Of a stretch of 64,000 nt of DNA, positions 52,533-62,475 are shown in pieces; position 1 is the stretch's first letter, and every line of letters starts with the position of its first letter. The stretch is taken from NCBI RefSeq assembly GCF_900107635.1, contig NZ_FNRD01000007.1:124001-188000 (forward strand). Direction: 5' to 3'. The DNA is from Flavobacterium gillisiae (GTDB taxonomy: Bacteria; Bacteroidota; Bacteroidia; Flavobacteriales; Flavobacteriaceae). The notes below the pieces were generated by a model, which did not search any database, was not told the DNA's origin, and was given only the letters and a program-made list of their open reading frames with translations. The translations under genes and the position numbers were made by a program.

Positions 52533-53465
52533 ATGAGTCACGAAATTGAAGAAAGAATTGATAGAATCCCGGTGCTGCGTAATTTTGCTCGTTATATAAA
52601 AGGGGTAAAGTTAAGTTGGCTAGGAGGTTTGTCTCTTTATGAATTAATGGAATTGTACGTTATAGGTATAGCTGAAGGTGCCTTATCTAACAGAGCTGGC
52701 TCTATTGCATTCAGTTTTTTTATGGCTTTGTTTCCTTTTGCACTATTTATTCTTAACCTTATCCCATATATTCCGATTGAAGGATTTCAAGAGGATTTTT
52801 TAAAATTTGTATCAGAAGGCGTTCCTCCTAATACGTATTATGCGATTGAAAACATAGTGAATGACATACTTCATAATAGTCATTCTGGTTTGCTGTCAAC
52901 GGGTTTTATATTGTCTATTTTCTTGATGGCTAATGGATTAAATGCTATTTTAGGGGGCTTTGAAACTTCAAAGCATGTACTGGTTAAAAGAGGATTTTTC
53001 AGGCAATACTTGATTGCTGTAGGAATGTCAGTTTTTTTATCAATGTTGTTATTGGTTACTGTAGGTATTATTGTTGTTTTTGAGGTGTTTATTCATAAAC
53101 TAACGGCTCATCAAGTATTAAATGAGCAAATTCCATTAATTGTTATGGGACGTTACGGTTTTTTAATTACAATGATTTTAATTACGACCTCAATACTTTT
53201 CAAGTTTGGAACAAAGCACGATAAAACAAGGGCTTTCATATCAGTTGGTTCTGTATTTACTACAGTTTTGACTATCATTATTTCTTACTTTTTTGGAATT
53301 TGGGTTATCCAATTTTCGCAGTACAATCAACTTTATGGTTCTATAGGTACTTTGTTAATTGTCATGTTCTACATTTGGATTAACTGTATGATTTTACTTC
53401 TTGGCTTTGAATTAAACGCCGCGATAAATAACCTAAAAAGAAAAAAGAATATTGAATTAATCTAA
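52533..53465 (+). CDS. YihY/BrkB family inner-membrane protein
   Basis: 310 residues, six membrane helices. Signatures: GAISFSF-like text here RAGSIAFSFFMALFPFALFILNLIPYIP, the central VKRGFFRQYLIAVGMSVFLSMLLLVTVG, and the closing YGSIGTLLIVMFYIWINCMILLLGFELNAAI, typical of the former ribonuclease BN/YihY family. The RNase BN assignment for this family was an error; its role (possible transporter) is unknown. Likely in one unit with nadC. Confidence 0.9.
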   Translation: MSHEIEERIDRIPVLRNFARYIKGVKLSWLGGLSLYELMELYVIGIAEGALSNRAGSIAFSFFMALFPFALFILNLIPYIPIEGFQEDFLKFVSEGVPPNTYYAIENIVNDILHNSHSGLLSTGFILSIFLMANGLNAILGGFETSKHVLVKRGFFRQYLIAVGMSVFLSMLLLVTVGIIVVFEVFIHKLTAHQVLNEQIPLIVMGRYGFLITMILITTSILFKFGTKHDKTRAFISVGSVFTTVLTIIISYFFGIWVIQFSQYNQLYGSIGTLLIVMFYIWINCMILLLGFELNAAINNLKRKKNIELI

Positions 53466-53616
53466 ATGGTTTTTGGTAAATTTATAGTAAGTTTGATAAA
53501 AATTGTTCGGTTTTACACTAAATAAAAGGATTAGTTATATGTATAACGGTCCTGTAATTTTAAAATAAAAATAAGTTTTCTCTTTATGAGAATTATAAAA
53601 AAAAAGTAAATTAATT

Positions 53617-54045
53617 ATGAAAAAGAGTATCACATTAGTATTGTTATTTGTTTCCACATTGTTTTATGCTCAAGGTCAAGGGGTCATTGGCAAATGGAAG
53701 ACGATCGATGATCAATCCGGTGAGGAGAAATCGGTTGTGGAGATTTATGAAAAATCAGGAAAAATTTATGGGAGAGTGCTTGAAATCTTTGACGCAAGCC
53801 ATAGAAAAGACCGTTGTATTGACTGTGAAGGGGAAGATGCAAATAAACCAGTGCTAGGTTTGACAGTGATAAAAGGACTTAAAAAAGATGGAGACGAATA
53901 TAATTCAGGAAAAATATTAGATCCTAAAAACGGAAAAATATATAAATGTTTCATTACATTAGAATCAAAAGACAAGCTTAAAGTACGCGGTTATATTGGC
54001 TTTGCTTTATTGGGAAGAACCCAATACTGGTATAGAGTTAAATAA
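53617..54045 (+). CDS. DUF2147 exported protein
   Basis: 142 residues; signal peptide 1-19 (SITLVLLFVSTLFYAQ). DUF2147 motifs: GVIGKWKTIDDQSGEEKSVVEIYEKSGKIYGRVLEI, CIDCEGEDANKPVLGLTVIKGLKKDG, GKILDPKNGKIYKCFITLE and KVRGYIGFALLGRTQYWYRV. Lipocalin-like barrel, periplasmic; function unknown. The DC-x2-C pair (KDRCIDCEG) is usual in the Bacteroidota members. Confidence 0.9.
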   Translation: MKKSITLVLLFVSTLFYAQGQGVIGKWKTIDDQSGEEKSVVEIYEKSGKIYGRVLEIFDASHRKDRCIDCEGEDANKPVLGLTVIKGLKKDGDEYNSGKILDPKNGKIYKCFITLESKDKLKVRGYIGFALLGRTQYWYRVK

Positions 54046-54093
54046 ATTGTTTGTTATTTTCAACTAAACTAATTAATACCCAACATCTAACGA

Positions 54094-56577
54094 ATGCTTT
54101 TTTTTGCCGAAGTAATTTTACCGCTTTCTCTTGCCAAAACTTTCACGTATAGTATATCTGAAGCCGAGTATCATTATATAAAGAAAGGAATGCGAGTAGC
54201 GGTTCCTTTTGGAAAAAGCAGAATTTATACTGCGCTGGTAGTAGAGACACATCAGAATCAACCCACATTATACGACGCTAAAGAAATTCATCAAATCCTT
54301 GATGAAAATCCTATCGTAACCGAAATTCAGATTGCTCATTGGCAATGGATTGCATCTTATTATATGTGTGCCATCGGCGATGTGTATCGCGGTGCGATGC
54401 CAAGCGCTTTAATATTAGAAAGCGAAACAATAATTTCTCAAAAAACAGATGTTTTCGTTGATGAAAGTGAGCTTTCTGATGATGAGTTTTTAGTTTATCA
54501 GGCATTGCAACAGCAATCATCGCTTAAGGTTCAGGATATCGCTTCAATTTTAAATAAAAAAAATATTTTTCCTGTCATTCAAAAACTAATTGACAAAAAC
54601 ATATTAGTGCTTCAGGAAGAAATGCTTGAAAGTTATAAACCTAAATTAGTGCGATACATTCGTTTGCATTCTAAATATGAGTCCAATCAGGGGCTGGGGG
54701 AATTACTGGAAACGCTAAAAAATGCCAACAAGCAAAAAGAAATCGTTTTAACGTATTTTCAATTAATCGCTTCCGAAAAGACCCGAGGTGAAACCGAACG
54801 GAGTCTAGCTAAACCTCTTACTGTAAAAAAACTAGTGGAGTCTGCTAATTCTACCTCGGCAATTGTAAAAGCATTAATTGAGAAAGAAATATTTGAAGAC
54901 TACTATATACAAGAGGATCGTGTTAATTTTACAGGAGAAACCAATGAAAGGGAATTGCAACTTAGTGTTGCGCAACAAAAGGCTTTTGATGGGATAAAAG
55001 ATAGTTTTATCCAAAAAGAAGTTTGTCTTTTACATGGTGTGACTTCAAGTGGAAAAACAGAGATCTATATCAAACTGATAGAGGAATATCTCCTTACCGG
55101 AAAGCAGGTGTTGTATTTGTTGCCAGAGATTGCACTTACCACTCAGTTAGTAGGAAGGTTAAGAGCTTATTTTGGAAATAAAGTAGCTGTTTTTCATTCA
55201 AAATATAACAATAATGAACGGGTAGAAGTGTGGAGTCAAGTTTTACAAAATTCTGAAAAAGCACAAATAGTAATAGGGGCGAGGTCGGCCTTGTTTTTGC
55301 CATTTGCCGACTTGGGATTTGTAATTGTAGATGAAGAACACGAGCAAACCTTTAAACAAATAGATCCTGCCCCCAGATACCACGCCAGGGATGCTGCGGT
55401 GGTGTTGGCAAATTTCCATAAAGCTAAAGTTTTACTAGGTTCGGCAACCCCAAGTATTGAAACATATTTTAATGCTAGTTCAGATAAATACGGTTTGGTC
55501 GAAATCAAAGAAAGGTATGGCAACGTAATGATGCCGGACATCAAGCTGGTTGATTTAAAAGATAAGTATTTTCGAAAAAGGATGAAAGGTCACTTTAGTG
55601 ATACCCTAATCGAAGGAATTACAAATGCAATTGCATTAGGAGAACAAGTGATTTTGTTTCAAAACAGAAGAGGGTATTCTCCTATCGTGGAATGCATGAC
55701 CTGTGGACACGTTCCGCATTGTCAGCAATGTGATGTGAGTTTGACCTATCATAAGCACAAGAATCAATTGCGATGTCATTATTGTGGCTATTCGATAGCT
55801 AAACCAACTCATTGCCACAGCTGTTCTAGTGTTGATTTAACCACCAAGGGTTTTGGAACGGAGCAAATACAACAAGAATTAGTAAGCCTTTTTCCTGATA
55901 ATAAAATAGGAAGAATGGATCAGGATACCACTCGCGGTAAATTTGGATTCGAAAAAATCATTGATAGTTTTAAAAACAGGGAAGTTGATATTCTGGTGGG
56001 AACACAGATGTTAGCTAAAGGGCTTGATTTTGATAATGTAAGTTTGGTAGGGATAATGAATGCTGATAATATGCTTTATCATCCCGATTTTAGGGCTTTT
56101 GAAAGAAGTTTTCAAATGATGACACAAGTGTCTGGACGTTCAGGACGATCAGAGAAGCAGGGAAAGGTAATTATTCAAACCTACAATCCAGAACACAATA
56201 CAATCCAGCAGGTTACTAATAATGATTATTCAGGAATGTATAAGGAACAATTATATGACAGGCAAATTTATAAATACCCACCGTATTTCAGGATTATCAA
56301 AATCACTTTAAAGCATCGTGATTTTGATAAACTTAAGGAAGGCGCTATGTGGCTGTATCAGGTGATAAGCCAAAATCTAAATATACCAGTCTTAGGTCCG
56401 GAAGAACCTGCTATAAACAGGATACGAAATGAGTATATCAGAACAATAATCATCAAGATTCCAACTAATACTTCAGTGGTAAGCACCAAGAATATTATTC
56501 AGAAAATGTTGAACAGTTTTGATTCAGTTGCTCAATATAGAGCAATTAAGGTAGCGATAAACATTGATTTCTATTAA
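54094..56577 (+). CDS. priA: Primosomal protein N' (replication restart helicase PriA)
   Basis: 827-residue superfamily-2 helicase that reloads the replisome at stalled forks. N-terminal 3'-DNA-binding domain (FFAEVILPLSLAKTFTYSI; MRVAVPFGKSR); Walker A GVTSSGKTE near 315; DEEHEQTF (DExH) near 412; zinc-binding cysteines CMTCGHVPHCQQC and CHYCGYSIAKPTHCHSC at about 533-578; motif V/VI GTQMLAKGLDFDNV and QVSGRSGRSEKQG. Length is slightly above the Escherichia coli protein because of an insert at 130-280, common in Bacteroidota. It converges with the LytTR gene, whose stop lies 9 bases away, without an evident terminator. Confidence 0.97.
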   Translation: MLFFAEVILPLSLAKTFTYSISEAEYHYIKKGMRVAVPFGKSRIYTALVVETHQNQPTLYDAKEIHQILDENPIVTEIQIAHWQWIASYYMCAIGDVYRGAMPSALILESETIISQKTDVFVDESELSDDEFLVYQALQQQSSLKVQDIASILNKKNIFPVIQKLIDKNILVLQEEMLESYKPKLVRYIRLHSKYESNQGLGELLETLKNANKQKEIVLTYFQLIASEKTRGETERSLAKPLTVKKLVESANSTSAIVKALIEKEIFEDYYIQEDRVNFTGETNERELQLSVAQQKAFDGIKDSFIQKEVCLLHGVTSSGKTEIYIKLIEEYLLTGKQVLYLLPEIALTTQLVGRLRAYFGNKVAVFHSKYNNNERVEVWSQVLQNSEKAQIVIGARSALFLPFADLGFVIVDEEHEQTFKQIDPAPRYHARDAAVVLANFHKAKVLLGSATPSIETYFNASSDKYGLVEIKERYGNVMMPDIKLVDLKDKYFRKRMKGHFSDTLIEGITNAIALGEQVILFQNRRGYSPIVECMTCGHVPHCQQCDVSLTYHKHKNQLRCHYCGYSIAKPTHCHSCSSVDLTTKGFGTEQIQQELVSLFPDNKIGRMDQDTTRGKFGFEKIIDSFKNREVDILVGTQMLAKGLDFDNVSLVGIMNADNMLYHPDFRAFERSFQMMTQVSGRSGRSEKQGKVIIQTYNPEHNTIQQVTNNDYSGMYKEQLYDRQIYKYPPYFRIIKITLKHRDFDKLKEGAMWLYQVISQNLNIPVLGPEEPAINRIRNEYIRTIIIKIPTNTSVVSTKNIIQKMLNSFDSVAQYRAIKVAINIDFY

Positions 56578-56586
56578 AGTAGTTTT

Positions 56587-57282
56587 TTATGCAAATGAAA
56601 GTGCTTTTACTAGATCTTCTTTTTTATTTCTACTTAAAGGTATTTTAGTAATACCGATTTCTGCAAATTTACTATTGAAACGTTCTACTTTGTCAATATT
56701 AATGATGTACGATTTATGTACTCTTACGAATTTCTTTTTCGACAAATCATTTTCAAAAGACTTCATGGTAGAAAGAACCAAGTTACTATCGTCCTCAGTA
56801 ACTACTCTTACATAATCACCAAAAGCTTCAATCCATTTTATTTTTGAAGTAAAAATCTTCAATTTTTTCAAGTTGCTTTTTATGAAGATATGCTCTCCTT
56901 CTTCTTCCTTAGTATCATTTCTAAGTAAATGTAAATCCATTGCCCTAGTAACAGATGCGTTAAATCGGTCTAATGCAATCGGTTTTTGAAGGTAATCCGT
57001 CGCGTCATAATCAAATGCTTTCATCGCATACTCTGCTTTGGAAGTAATAAAAATAATTTGAGGCTTAGTTTTTAATCCATCCAAAAAATCAAAGCCACTA
57101 ATTACTGGCATCTCTATATCAAGAAATATTAAGTCTACATTGTGAATAGACATACAACTTCTTGCTTCAATAGCATTTGAAAAATCACCTATCAAATGTA
57201 AACTTGGATGATTATTTACTAATTTGGAAATGATCATTCGTTGAATTGAGCTATCATCTACAACAACACAGTTTAATTTCAT
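56587..57282 (-). CDS. LytTR-family response regulator
   Basis: 231 residues. Receiver domain at 1-120 with acidic pocket D9-D10 and phospho-acceptor D55 (FLDIEMP), T at FITSKAEY and K at YLQKPIA; LytTR DNA-binding domain at about 130-230 (IFIKSNLKKLKIFTSKIKWIEAFGDYVRV; FVRVHKSYIINIDKV; IPLSRNKKEDL). The usual LytS/His_kinase partner is not adjacent, so it is an orphan here. Convergent with priA. Confidence 0.93.
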   Translation of the reverse strand: MKLNCVVVDDSSIQRMIISKLVNNHPSLHLIGDFSNAIEARSCMSIHNVDLIFLDIEMPVISGFDFLDGLKTKPQIIFITSKAEYAMKAFDYDATDYLQKPIALDRFNASVTRAMDLHLLRNDTKEEEGEHIFIKSNLKKLKIFTSKIKWIEAFGDYVRVVTEDDSNLVLSTMKSFENDLSKKKFVRVHKSYIINIDKVERFNSKFAEIGITKIPLSRNKKEDLVKALSFA

Positions 57283-57389
57283 AATATTTAGTGTTTAAGA
57301 TTTGGAATAGTAAATATATTCTTTTTTTTAATGTAATTAAGTTTAAGTATCATTTTTTTTGCTGTTCGTCGATTAAATTGAAATTAATG

Positions 57390-57419
57390 TTGAATATTGA
57401 AAAATAAAAGCTATTTTTG
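57390..57419 (+). promoter_or_regulatory. Flavobacterial-type promoter of the rpsF operon
   Basis: -33 element TTG at 57390-57392, exactly 19 bases, then -7 box TATTTTTG at 57412-57419. This fits the Bacteroidota consensus TTG-N19-TAnnTTTG. The rpsF start is 30 bases downstream. Confidence 0.7.
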
Positions 57420-57448
57420 CACCCAAATTAACAAATAAATAAATATTT

Positions 57449-57790
57449 ATGAATCATTATGAAACTGTTTTCATTTTAAATCCCGTTTTATCTGATGTTC
57501 AGGTAAAGGAAACAGTAAGCAAATTTGAAGATTTTCTTACTACTAGAGGAGCCGAAATGGTATCGAAAGAAGACTGGGGCCTTAAAAAAATGGCTTACGA
57601 AATTCAAAACAAAAAAAGTGGTTTTTATCACTTATTCGAATTCAAAGTATCAGGAGAAGTTCTAATTGCTTTTGAAACAGAATTTAGACGTGACGAAAGA
57701 GTTATGCGTTTCTTAACTGTAAGTTTAGACAAACACGCTATTTCTTGGGCTGAAAGAAGAAGAACAAAATTAAAATCTACAAAAGCTTAA
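57449..57790 (+). CDS. rpsF: 30S ribosomal protein S6
   Basis: 113-residue small-subunit protein that binds S18 and 16S rRNA. Typical sequence: [62 protein letters not shown]. First gene of rpsF-rpsR-rplI; ssb, present in this operon in many other bacteria, is absent here as is usual in Bacteroidota. rpsR starts 3 bases after its stop. Confidence 0.98.
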   Translation: MNHYETVFILNPVLSDVQVKETVSKFEDFLTTRGAEMVSKEDWGLKKMAYEIQNKKSGFYHLFEFKVSGEVLIAFETEFRRDERVMRFLTVSLDKHAISWAERRRTKLKSTKA

Positions 57791-57792
57791 TC

Positions 57793-58089
57793 ATGGCAAC
57801 ATTACAACAATCTGCTTCAGGAAAAAAAGACGGGGATATCAGATATCTTACGCCTTTAAACATAGAAACTAACAAACAAAAGAAATACTGTCGTTTCAAA
57901 AAATCTGGTATCAAGTATATCGATTATAAAGATGCTGATTTCTTATTGAAATTCGTAAATGAACAAGGGAAAATTCTTCCTCGTCGTTTAACTGGAACTT
58001 CATTGAAATACCAAAGAAAAGTGTCTGTAGCTGTAAAGCGTGCACGTCACTTAGCTTTAATGCCATATGTGGCTGATTTACTAAAATAA
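57793..58089 (+). CDS. rpsR: 30S ribosomal protein S18
   Basis: 98 residues. Core [61 protein letters not shown] is the conserved S18 fold, with the LPRRLTG rRNA-binding motif. The N-terminal 20 residues are the longer, Bacteroidota-style extension. rplI follows after 65 bases. Confidence 0.98.
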   Translation: MATLQQSASGKKDGDIRYLTPLNIETNKQKKYCRFKKSGIKYIDYKDADFLLKFVNEQGKILPRRLTGTSLKYQRKVSVAVKRARHLALMPYVADLLK

Positions 58090-58154
58090 TATTTAAACTC
58101 AGTTGTTGGTTTTCTGAAACATGAAACCTAACTTCTATAATAAAGGACAACAAC

Positions 58155-58592
58155 ATGGAACTTATTTTAAAACAAGATGTTCAAAATGTAGGATTTAAAG
58201 ATGATGTAGTAACTGTGAAAAATGGTTACGGTCGTAACTTTTTAATTCCACAAGGATTTGCAGATTTAGCAACTTCTTCTGCAAAGAAGGTATTAGCTGA
58301 AAACCTAAAACAAAGAGCACATAAAGAAGCTAAAGTTGTAAGCGACGCGCAAGCAATTGCTGAAGCTTTAAAAGCTATCGAAATTAAAATTACTGCAAAA
58401 GCAGGTGGAGAAAAATTATTCGGTTCAATCACGAATATTGACATCGCTGATGTTTTAGCAAAAGGTGGTCAAGTAATTGATAGAAAATTCATCACTAGCG
58501 GTATCGTTAAACGTACTGGTAAATATACGGCAAGCGTTCGTTTACATAGAGATGTAATTATTGAATTACCTTATGAAATTATAGCAGAATAA
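58155..58592 (+). CDS. rplI: 50S ribosomal protein L9
   Basis: 145-residue large-subunit protein binding 23S rRNA at the L1-stalk base. N-terminal domain MELILKQDVQNVGFKDDVVTVKNGYGRNFLIPQGFA, long connecting helix (about 40-75), and C-terminal domain GEKLFGSITNIDIADVL. Last gene of the operon, followed by a clear terminator. Confidence 0.98.
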   Translation: MELILKQDVQNVGFKDDVVTVKNGYGRNFLIPQGFADLATSSAKKVLAENLKQRAHKEAKVVSDAQAIAEALKAIEIKITAKAGGEKLFGSITNIDIADVLAKGGQVIDRKFITSGIVKRTGKYTASVRLHRDVIIELPYEIIAE

Positions 58593-58626
58593 TTTTATTT
58601 TGTTAACGTTTTGTTAAAGAAATATA

Positions 58627-58655
58627 AAAATCACTCCTCGGAGTGATTTTTTTTT
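58627..58655 (+). terminator. Rho-independent terminator of rpsF-rpsR-rplI
   Basis: 11-bp stem AAAATCACTCC (58627-58637) and GGAGTGATTTT (58640-58650) with a two-base loop, then T to 58655. The -7-like box TACTTTTG of the next gene begins four bases later (58659-58666). Confidence 0.88.
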
Positions 58656-58692
58656 GTCTACTTTTGCCAAATATAAACACATACTTAACAAG

Positions 58693-61600
58693 ATGAAAAA
58701 AATTATTACTTTATTGTTCTTTGTTTTTGGACTACATGCAATGATAGCCCAAAGTACAACTTCCAGTATAAAAGGAACAGTAAAAAGTTCAGACACGGAG
58801 CTACTTCCAGGTGCCTCCATTTTAGCAATTCATACCACAACAGGAACTAAGTATTCTGCCTTGTCAAATGCAGAAGGTAGGTTTAGTATGTTGAATATGA
58901 GAGTTGGAGGACCATACAAAGTTGTGGTTACCTTTATTGGATTTCAAACTCAAGAAATCAACGATGTATTCCTTGAATTAGGTAAGCCTTTTAGTTTAGA
59001 CGTTATGTTGAAAGACGAAAGTCAACAATTAAACGAAGTTAAAATTACAAGTACTAAAAACAAGGTTTTTGCAGGTGGTAGAACCGGTGCAGAAACTACC
59101 ATTGGTAGAAAAGAATTAACTTCTTTACCATCAATTTCAAGATCTGCTGAAGATTTTACACGTTTAGAGCCTTCTGCAAGTGGAGGATCTTTTGGAGGTA
59201 GAAATGATCAATATAACAATTACTCTTTGAATGGTGCCGTTTTTAATAATCCTTTCGGATTAGATGCTGCTACTCCAGGAGGACAAACAGGTTCTCAACC
59301 AATTTCTCTTGATGCAATTGAGCAAATTCAAGTTGCGACTGCACCATATGACGTAACATTGTCTGGATTTACAGGAGCTTCTGTAAATGCAGTTACAAAA
59401 TCAGGTACTAATGAATTTCATGGTACAGCCTATGCTTTTTTTAGAAATCAAGATCTAACGGGTAGTAAGGTTAGAGGTGAGAAAATATTTGTACCAGCAT
59501 TAGAGCAAACTCAAGCAGGTGTTAGTATTGGAGGTCCAATTGTGAAAAACAAATTATTCTTTTTTGCTAATTATGAAATTGATAAAAGAAGTGATTCAGG
59601 TTCAAATTTTGTTGCAAACGACGGGAATGGAACAACAGACGTAAATGAATCTAGAGTTTTAGCTACTGACTTAATGCATGTTTCGACTGAATTAGGTAAG
59701 TTAGGTTACAATACAGGTGCTTACCAAGGGTTTACACACAATTCTGATTCTAATAAAGGAATTGTTAAATTTGACTGGAATATAAATGACAATCATAAAT
59801 TGGCTGTTATTTATAACTTTCTTGACGCTTCCAAAGATAAGCCTGCGCACCCTACAGCAATTCTTCGTAGAGGGCCAGATGCTACTACTTTACAATTCGC
59901 AAATTCAGGATACCAAATCAACAATAAAATTAGTTCGTTCTTAGTTGAATTGAACTCAAAATTTAGTGAAGTAGTAACTAATAAATTACAAGCAGGTTAT
60001 ACTCATTTTGATGATTATAGAAAACCATTTTCTTCACCAGCTCCGGTAATAAATATTACAAAAGATGGTTCTCCTTATATTATTGCAGGACATGAGCCGT
60101 TCTCTATTAATAATAAACTGGATCAAAAAGTAATTCAAATTACTGATAATTTGAATATTGTAAAAGGAAATCACACATATACTGCAGGTTTTTCATTCGA
60201 AAAATTCATGTTTAAAAACTCATTTAATCTTAAAGGTTATGGTTTTGACGTGTTTGGTAGTACTGACTTAGCAGGATTTGATGCTAATATTGCAAGTGGT
60301 TATTATGCTCAAGCGATTGCCGATGCACAAAACACATTCAATACTAAAAACGCTTTAGCTGATGGTGTAAACGGAGGTTGGAACCTATCAGAATTAAATG
60401 TTGGTCAAGTAGCATTATATGTTCAGGATGAATGGAATATCAATGATAACTTTAAATTAATCTATGGATTAAGAGCTGATAAACCATTGTATTTTAATAC
60501 TTCAGACTTAGCACAAAAGTTTATCGATACTGAAAATTCAGAAGGATATTTGCCAAATATTGATTATTACAATCCTAAAGATGGTAGTGTAGTTCATTTT
60601 GACTCTACAAAAATGCCAAACAACGACATACTTTGGTCACCTAGAGCCGGTTTTAACTGGGATATTACAGGAGACAAAACTAAACAACTTCGTGGAGGAA
60701 CTGGTATTTTCACAGGAAGACTTCCTTTTGTTTGGATTGGAAATCAAGTAGGTGGTTCAGATCCTTTTTTCTACCAAGTAGTTAATCCGGATTTTAAATT
60801 TCCACAGGTTTGGAGAACAAGCTTAGGATACGACCATAAATTCGAGAACAACTATATTGTGACTGTTGATGCGTCCTATAATAAAGATATAAATGGAGTT
60901 CAAGTTCAAAATTGGGGTTTAAAAAAACCAACAAGCCAATTAGTTGGTGCTGATAATAGAGCAATTTATGGTGCTAACGACCAAGGTACTTGGACTGATT
61001 ATGGTTTTCCAGCTCCTACAAATGGGTATGTATTAACTAATACAAATAAAGGAAGCGCATTTAATACTTCGATTAAAATACAAAAGAATTTTGATAATGG
61101 TTTGTTTGCAAGTTTAGGGTATAACTATTTAAAATCATTAGATGTAAATTCTATTGAAGCTGAAATTGCTGGTGACGCTTTTGCTTTTAATCCTGCTTTA
61201 GGAAATGTAAATGATGCTACTTTATCTAATTCTAAATATGGTGATAAAAACCGTTTCATTGGTGTAGCTTCAAAAAAATGGAGATATGGTAATGATAAAT
61301 GGTCTACTACTATTTCTACTTTCTTCGAGTATGCACAAGGAGGTCGTTTCAATTATACTTATGGTGGAGATATTAATAATGATGGAGCAAGTGGAAATGA
61401 TTTAATTTATATACCTACAACTGCTGAGATTAGTACTATGATTTTTTCTGGTGCTGGACAAGGTGCTGCATTTGATAAATTCATTAGTCAAGATGATTAC
61501 ATGAGCGGAAGAAGAGGTCAGTATGCTGAACGTTATGGTGCTTTAGCTCCATGGAGAGGAAAATGGGATGTTAAATTTATACAAGATTATAACTTTAAAG

Positions 61601-61845
61601 TTTCAGGAGATAAAACGAATACAATTCAATTTAGTGTTGATGTATTAAACATAGGAAATCTTCTTAATTCAGATTGGGGATTAGTTCAAAACCCTACAAG
61701 TGTACAGCCTATTGGCGTTTCTGTTGATCAAACAACTAAAATACCAACCTATACTTTTAGTGGTACTCAAACTAAAACGTTTAATTATGATGCGAGTTTA
61801 TTGTCAAGATGGCAAGCGCAGTTTGGACTTAGATACATATTCTAA
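58693..61845 (+). CDS. TonB-dependent outer-membrane receptor with carboxypeptidase-regulatory-like domain
   Basis: 1050 residues from the ATG at 58693, which starts a signal peptide (MKKIITLLFFVFGLHAMIAQ). An N-terminal carboxypeptidase-regulatory-like domain (TSSIKGTVKSSDTELLPGASILA) is followed by plug (LPSISRSAEDFTRLEPSASGG; GFTGASVNAVTKSGTNEFHG) and barrel, closing in QAQFGLRYIF. This is the OmpA/Oar-like branch of TonB receptors and not SusC: there is no SusD partner beside it, and its plug has the PSASGGSFGGRNDQYNNYSLNG sequence typical of the Oar-like group. Substrate unknown. A TACTTTTG box lies 27 bases upstream of the start, within the tail of the preceding terminator. Confidence 0.9.
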   Translation: MKKIITLLFFVFGLHAMIAQSTTSSIKGTVKSSDTELLPGASILAIHTTTGTKYSALSNAEGRFSMLNMRVGGPYKVVVTFIGFQTQEINDVFLELGKPFSLDVMLKDESQQLNEVKITSTKNKVFAGGRTGAETTIGRKELTSLPSISRSAEDFTRLEPSASGGSFGGRNDQYNNYSLNGAVFNNPFGLDAATPGGQTGSQPISLDAIEQIQVATAPYDVTLSGFTGASVNAVTKSGTNEFHGTAYAFFRNQDLTGSKVRGEKIFVPALEQTQAGVSIGGPIVKNKLFFFANYEIDKRSDSGSNFVANDGNGTTDVNESRVLATDLMHVSTELGKLGYNTGAYQGFTHNSDSNKGIVKFDWNINDNHKLAVIYNFLDASKDKPAHPTAILRRGPDATTLQFANSGYQINNKISSFLVELNSKFSEVVTNKLQAGYTHFDDYRKPFSSPAPVINITKDGSPYIIAGHEPFSINNKLDQKVIQITDNLNIVKGNHTYTAGFSFEKFMFKNSFNLKGYGFDVFGSTDLAGFDANIASGYYAQAIADAQNTFNTKNALADGVNGGWNLSELNVGQVALYVQDEWNINDNFKLIYGLRADKPLYFNTSDLAQKFIDTENSEGYLPNIDYYNPKDGSVVHFDSTKMPNNDILWSPRAGFNWDITGDKTKQLRGGTGIFTGRLPFVWIGNQVGGSDPFFYQVVNPDFKFPQVWRTSLGYDHKFENNYIVTVDASYNKDINGVQVQNWGLKKPTSQLVGADNRAIYGANDQGTWTDYGFPAPTNGYVLTNTNKGSAFNTSIKIQKNFDNGLFASLGYNYLKSLDVNSIEAEIAGDAFAFNPALGNVNDATLSNSKYGDKNRFIGVASKKWRYGNDKWSTTISTFFEYAQGGRFNYTYGGDINNDGASGNDLIYIPTTAEISTMIFSGAGQGAAFDKFISQDDYMSGRRGQYAERYGALAPWRGKWDVKFIQDYNFKVSGDKTNTIQFSVDVLNIGNLLNSDWGLVQNPTSVQPIGVSVDQTTKIPTYTFSGTQTKTFNYDASLLSRWQAQFGLRYIF

Positions 61846-61866
61846 GCTCATTTTATAAATAAATTT

Positions 61867-61904
61867 AGAAAAGCCTTCTTGAAAAAGAAGGCTTTTCTGT
61901 TTTT
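61867..61904 (+). terminator. Rho-independent terminator after the TonB receptor
   Basis: Perfect 14-bp stem AGAAAAGCCTTCTT (61867-61880), loop GAAA, AAGAAGGCTTTTCT (61885-61898), then G and five T. Confidence 0.9.
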
Positions 61905-61979
61905 AAATTTTAAATTTGCAGCAGAATTAAAATAGCAAAAGCTTTGCACCTTAGTGCCTTTATAGCAAAAACAAATTTC

Positions 61980-62453
61980 ATGAAATATACAAGATTAACT
62001 AAAGAACAATTTGAAGAATTAAATCAAGAATTCAGCACTTTTTTAGCAACTCAAACAATTGATAAAGCGGAGTGGGATACAATCAAAGCGGAGAAACCAG
62101 AAGTTGCTGAACAGGAACTGGACGTTTTTTCTGACTTAGTTTGGGAAGGAGTTTTGACACGAGCTGAATATTTAGAGCATTTTTCAAAAAACCATATTTT
62201 CCTTTTTCAGAGTTTCGACACGCATGTACAGTCTATTGTTTTAAAATCATTAGTTCCTGACGTAGATTTTTTAACTAAAGAAGGATTACAATGGCTTAGT
62301 GATAATATGTTTACCGATACAATCGAAATGAAAGTAGGTAAAAAGGAGTTTACTGAAGAGCGTAATACTTCTATTTTTGCATTGATACAGCAGGGCGCTT
62401 TTTTAAGTGACGGGCAGTTATATAAGCAAATAAATTCAATTATAGAATCATAA
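61980..62453 (+). CDS. Conserved Bacteroidota protein (DUF6495-like)
   Basis: 157 residues from the ATG at 61980 (MKYTRLTKEQFEELNQEF), preferred over the frame extending to 61944. Soluble, helical and acidic, no signal peptide. The opening segment and DLVWEGVLTRAEYLEHFSKNHIFLF, then LQWLSDN, match what I recall as the DUF6495 family; membership is not checked. It lies 76 bases upstream of ligA on the same strand. Function unknown. Confidence 0.72.
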   Translation: MKYTRLTKEQFEELNQEFSTFLATQTIDKAEWDTIKAEKPEVAEQELDVFSDLVWEGVLTRAEYLEHFSKNHIFLFQSFDTHVQSIVLKSLVPDVDFLTKEGLQWLSDNMFTDTIEMKVGKKEFTEERNTSIFALIQQGAFLSDGQLYKQINSIIES

Positions 62454-62475
62454 TTATTCTTGGTATTTCCTTTAA

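Noticed and set aside
55236..55544. 102-codon frame antisense to priA
   Set aside because: Shadow of the helicase motifs region; not conserved.
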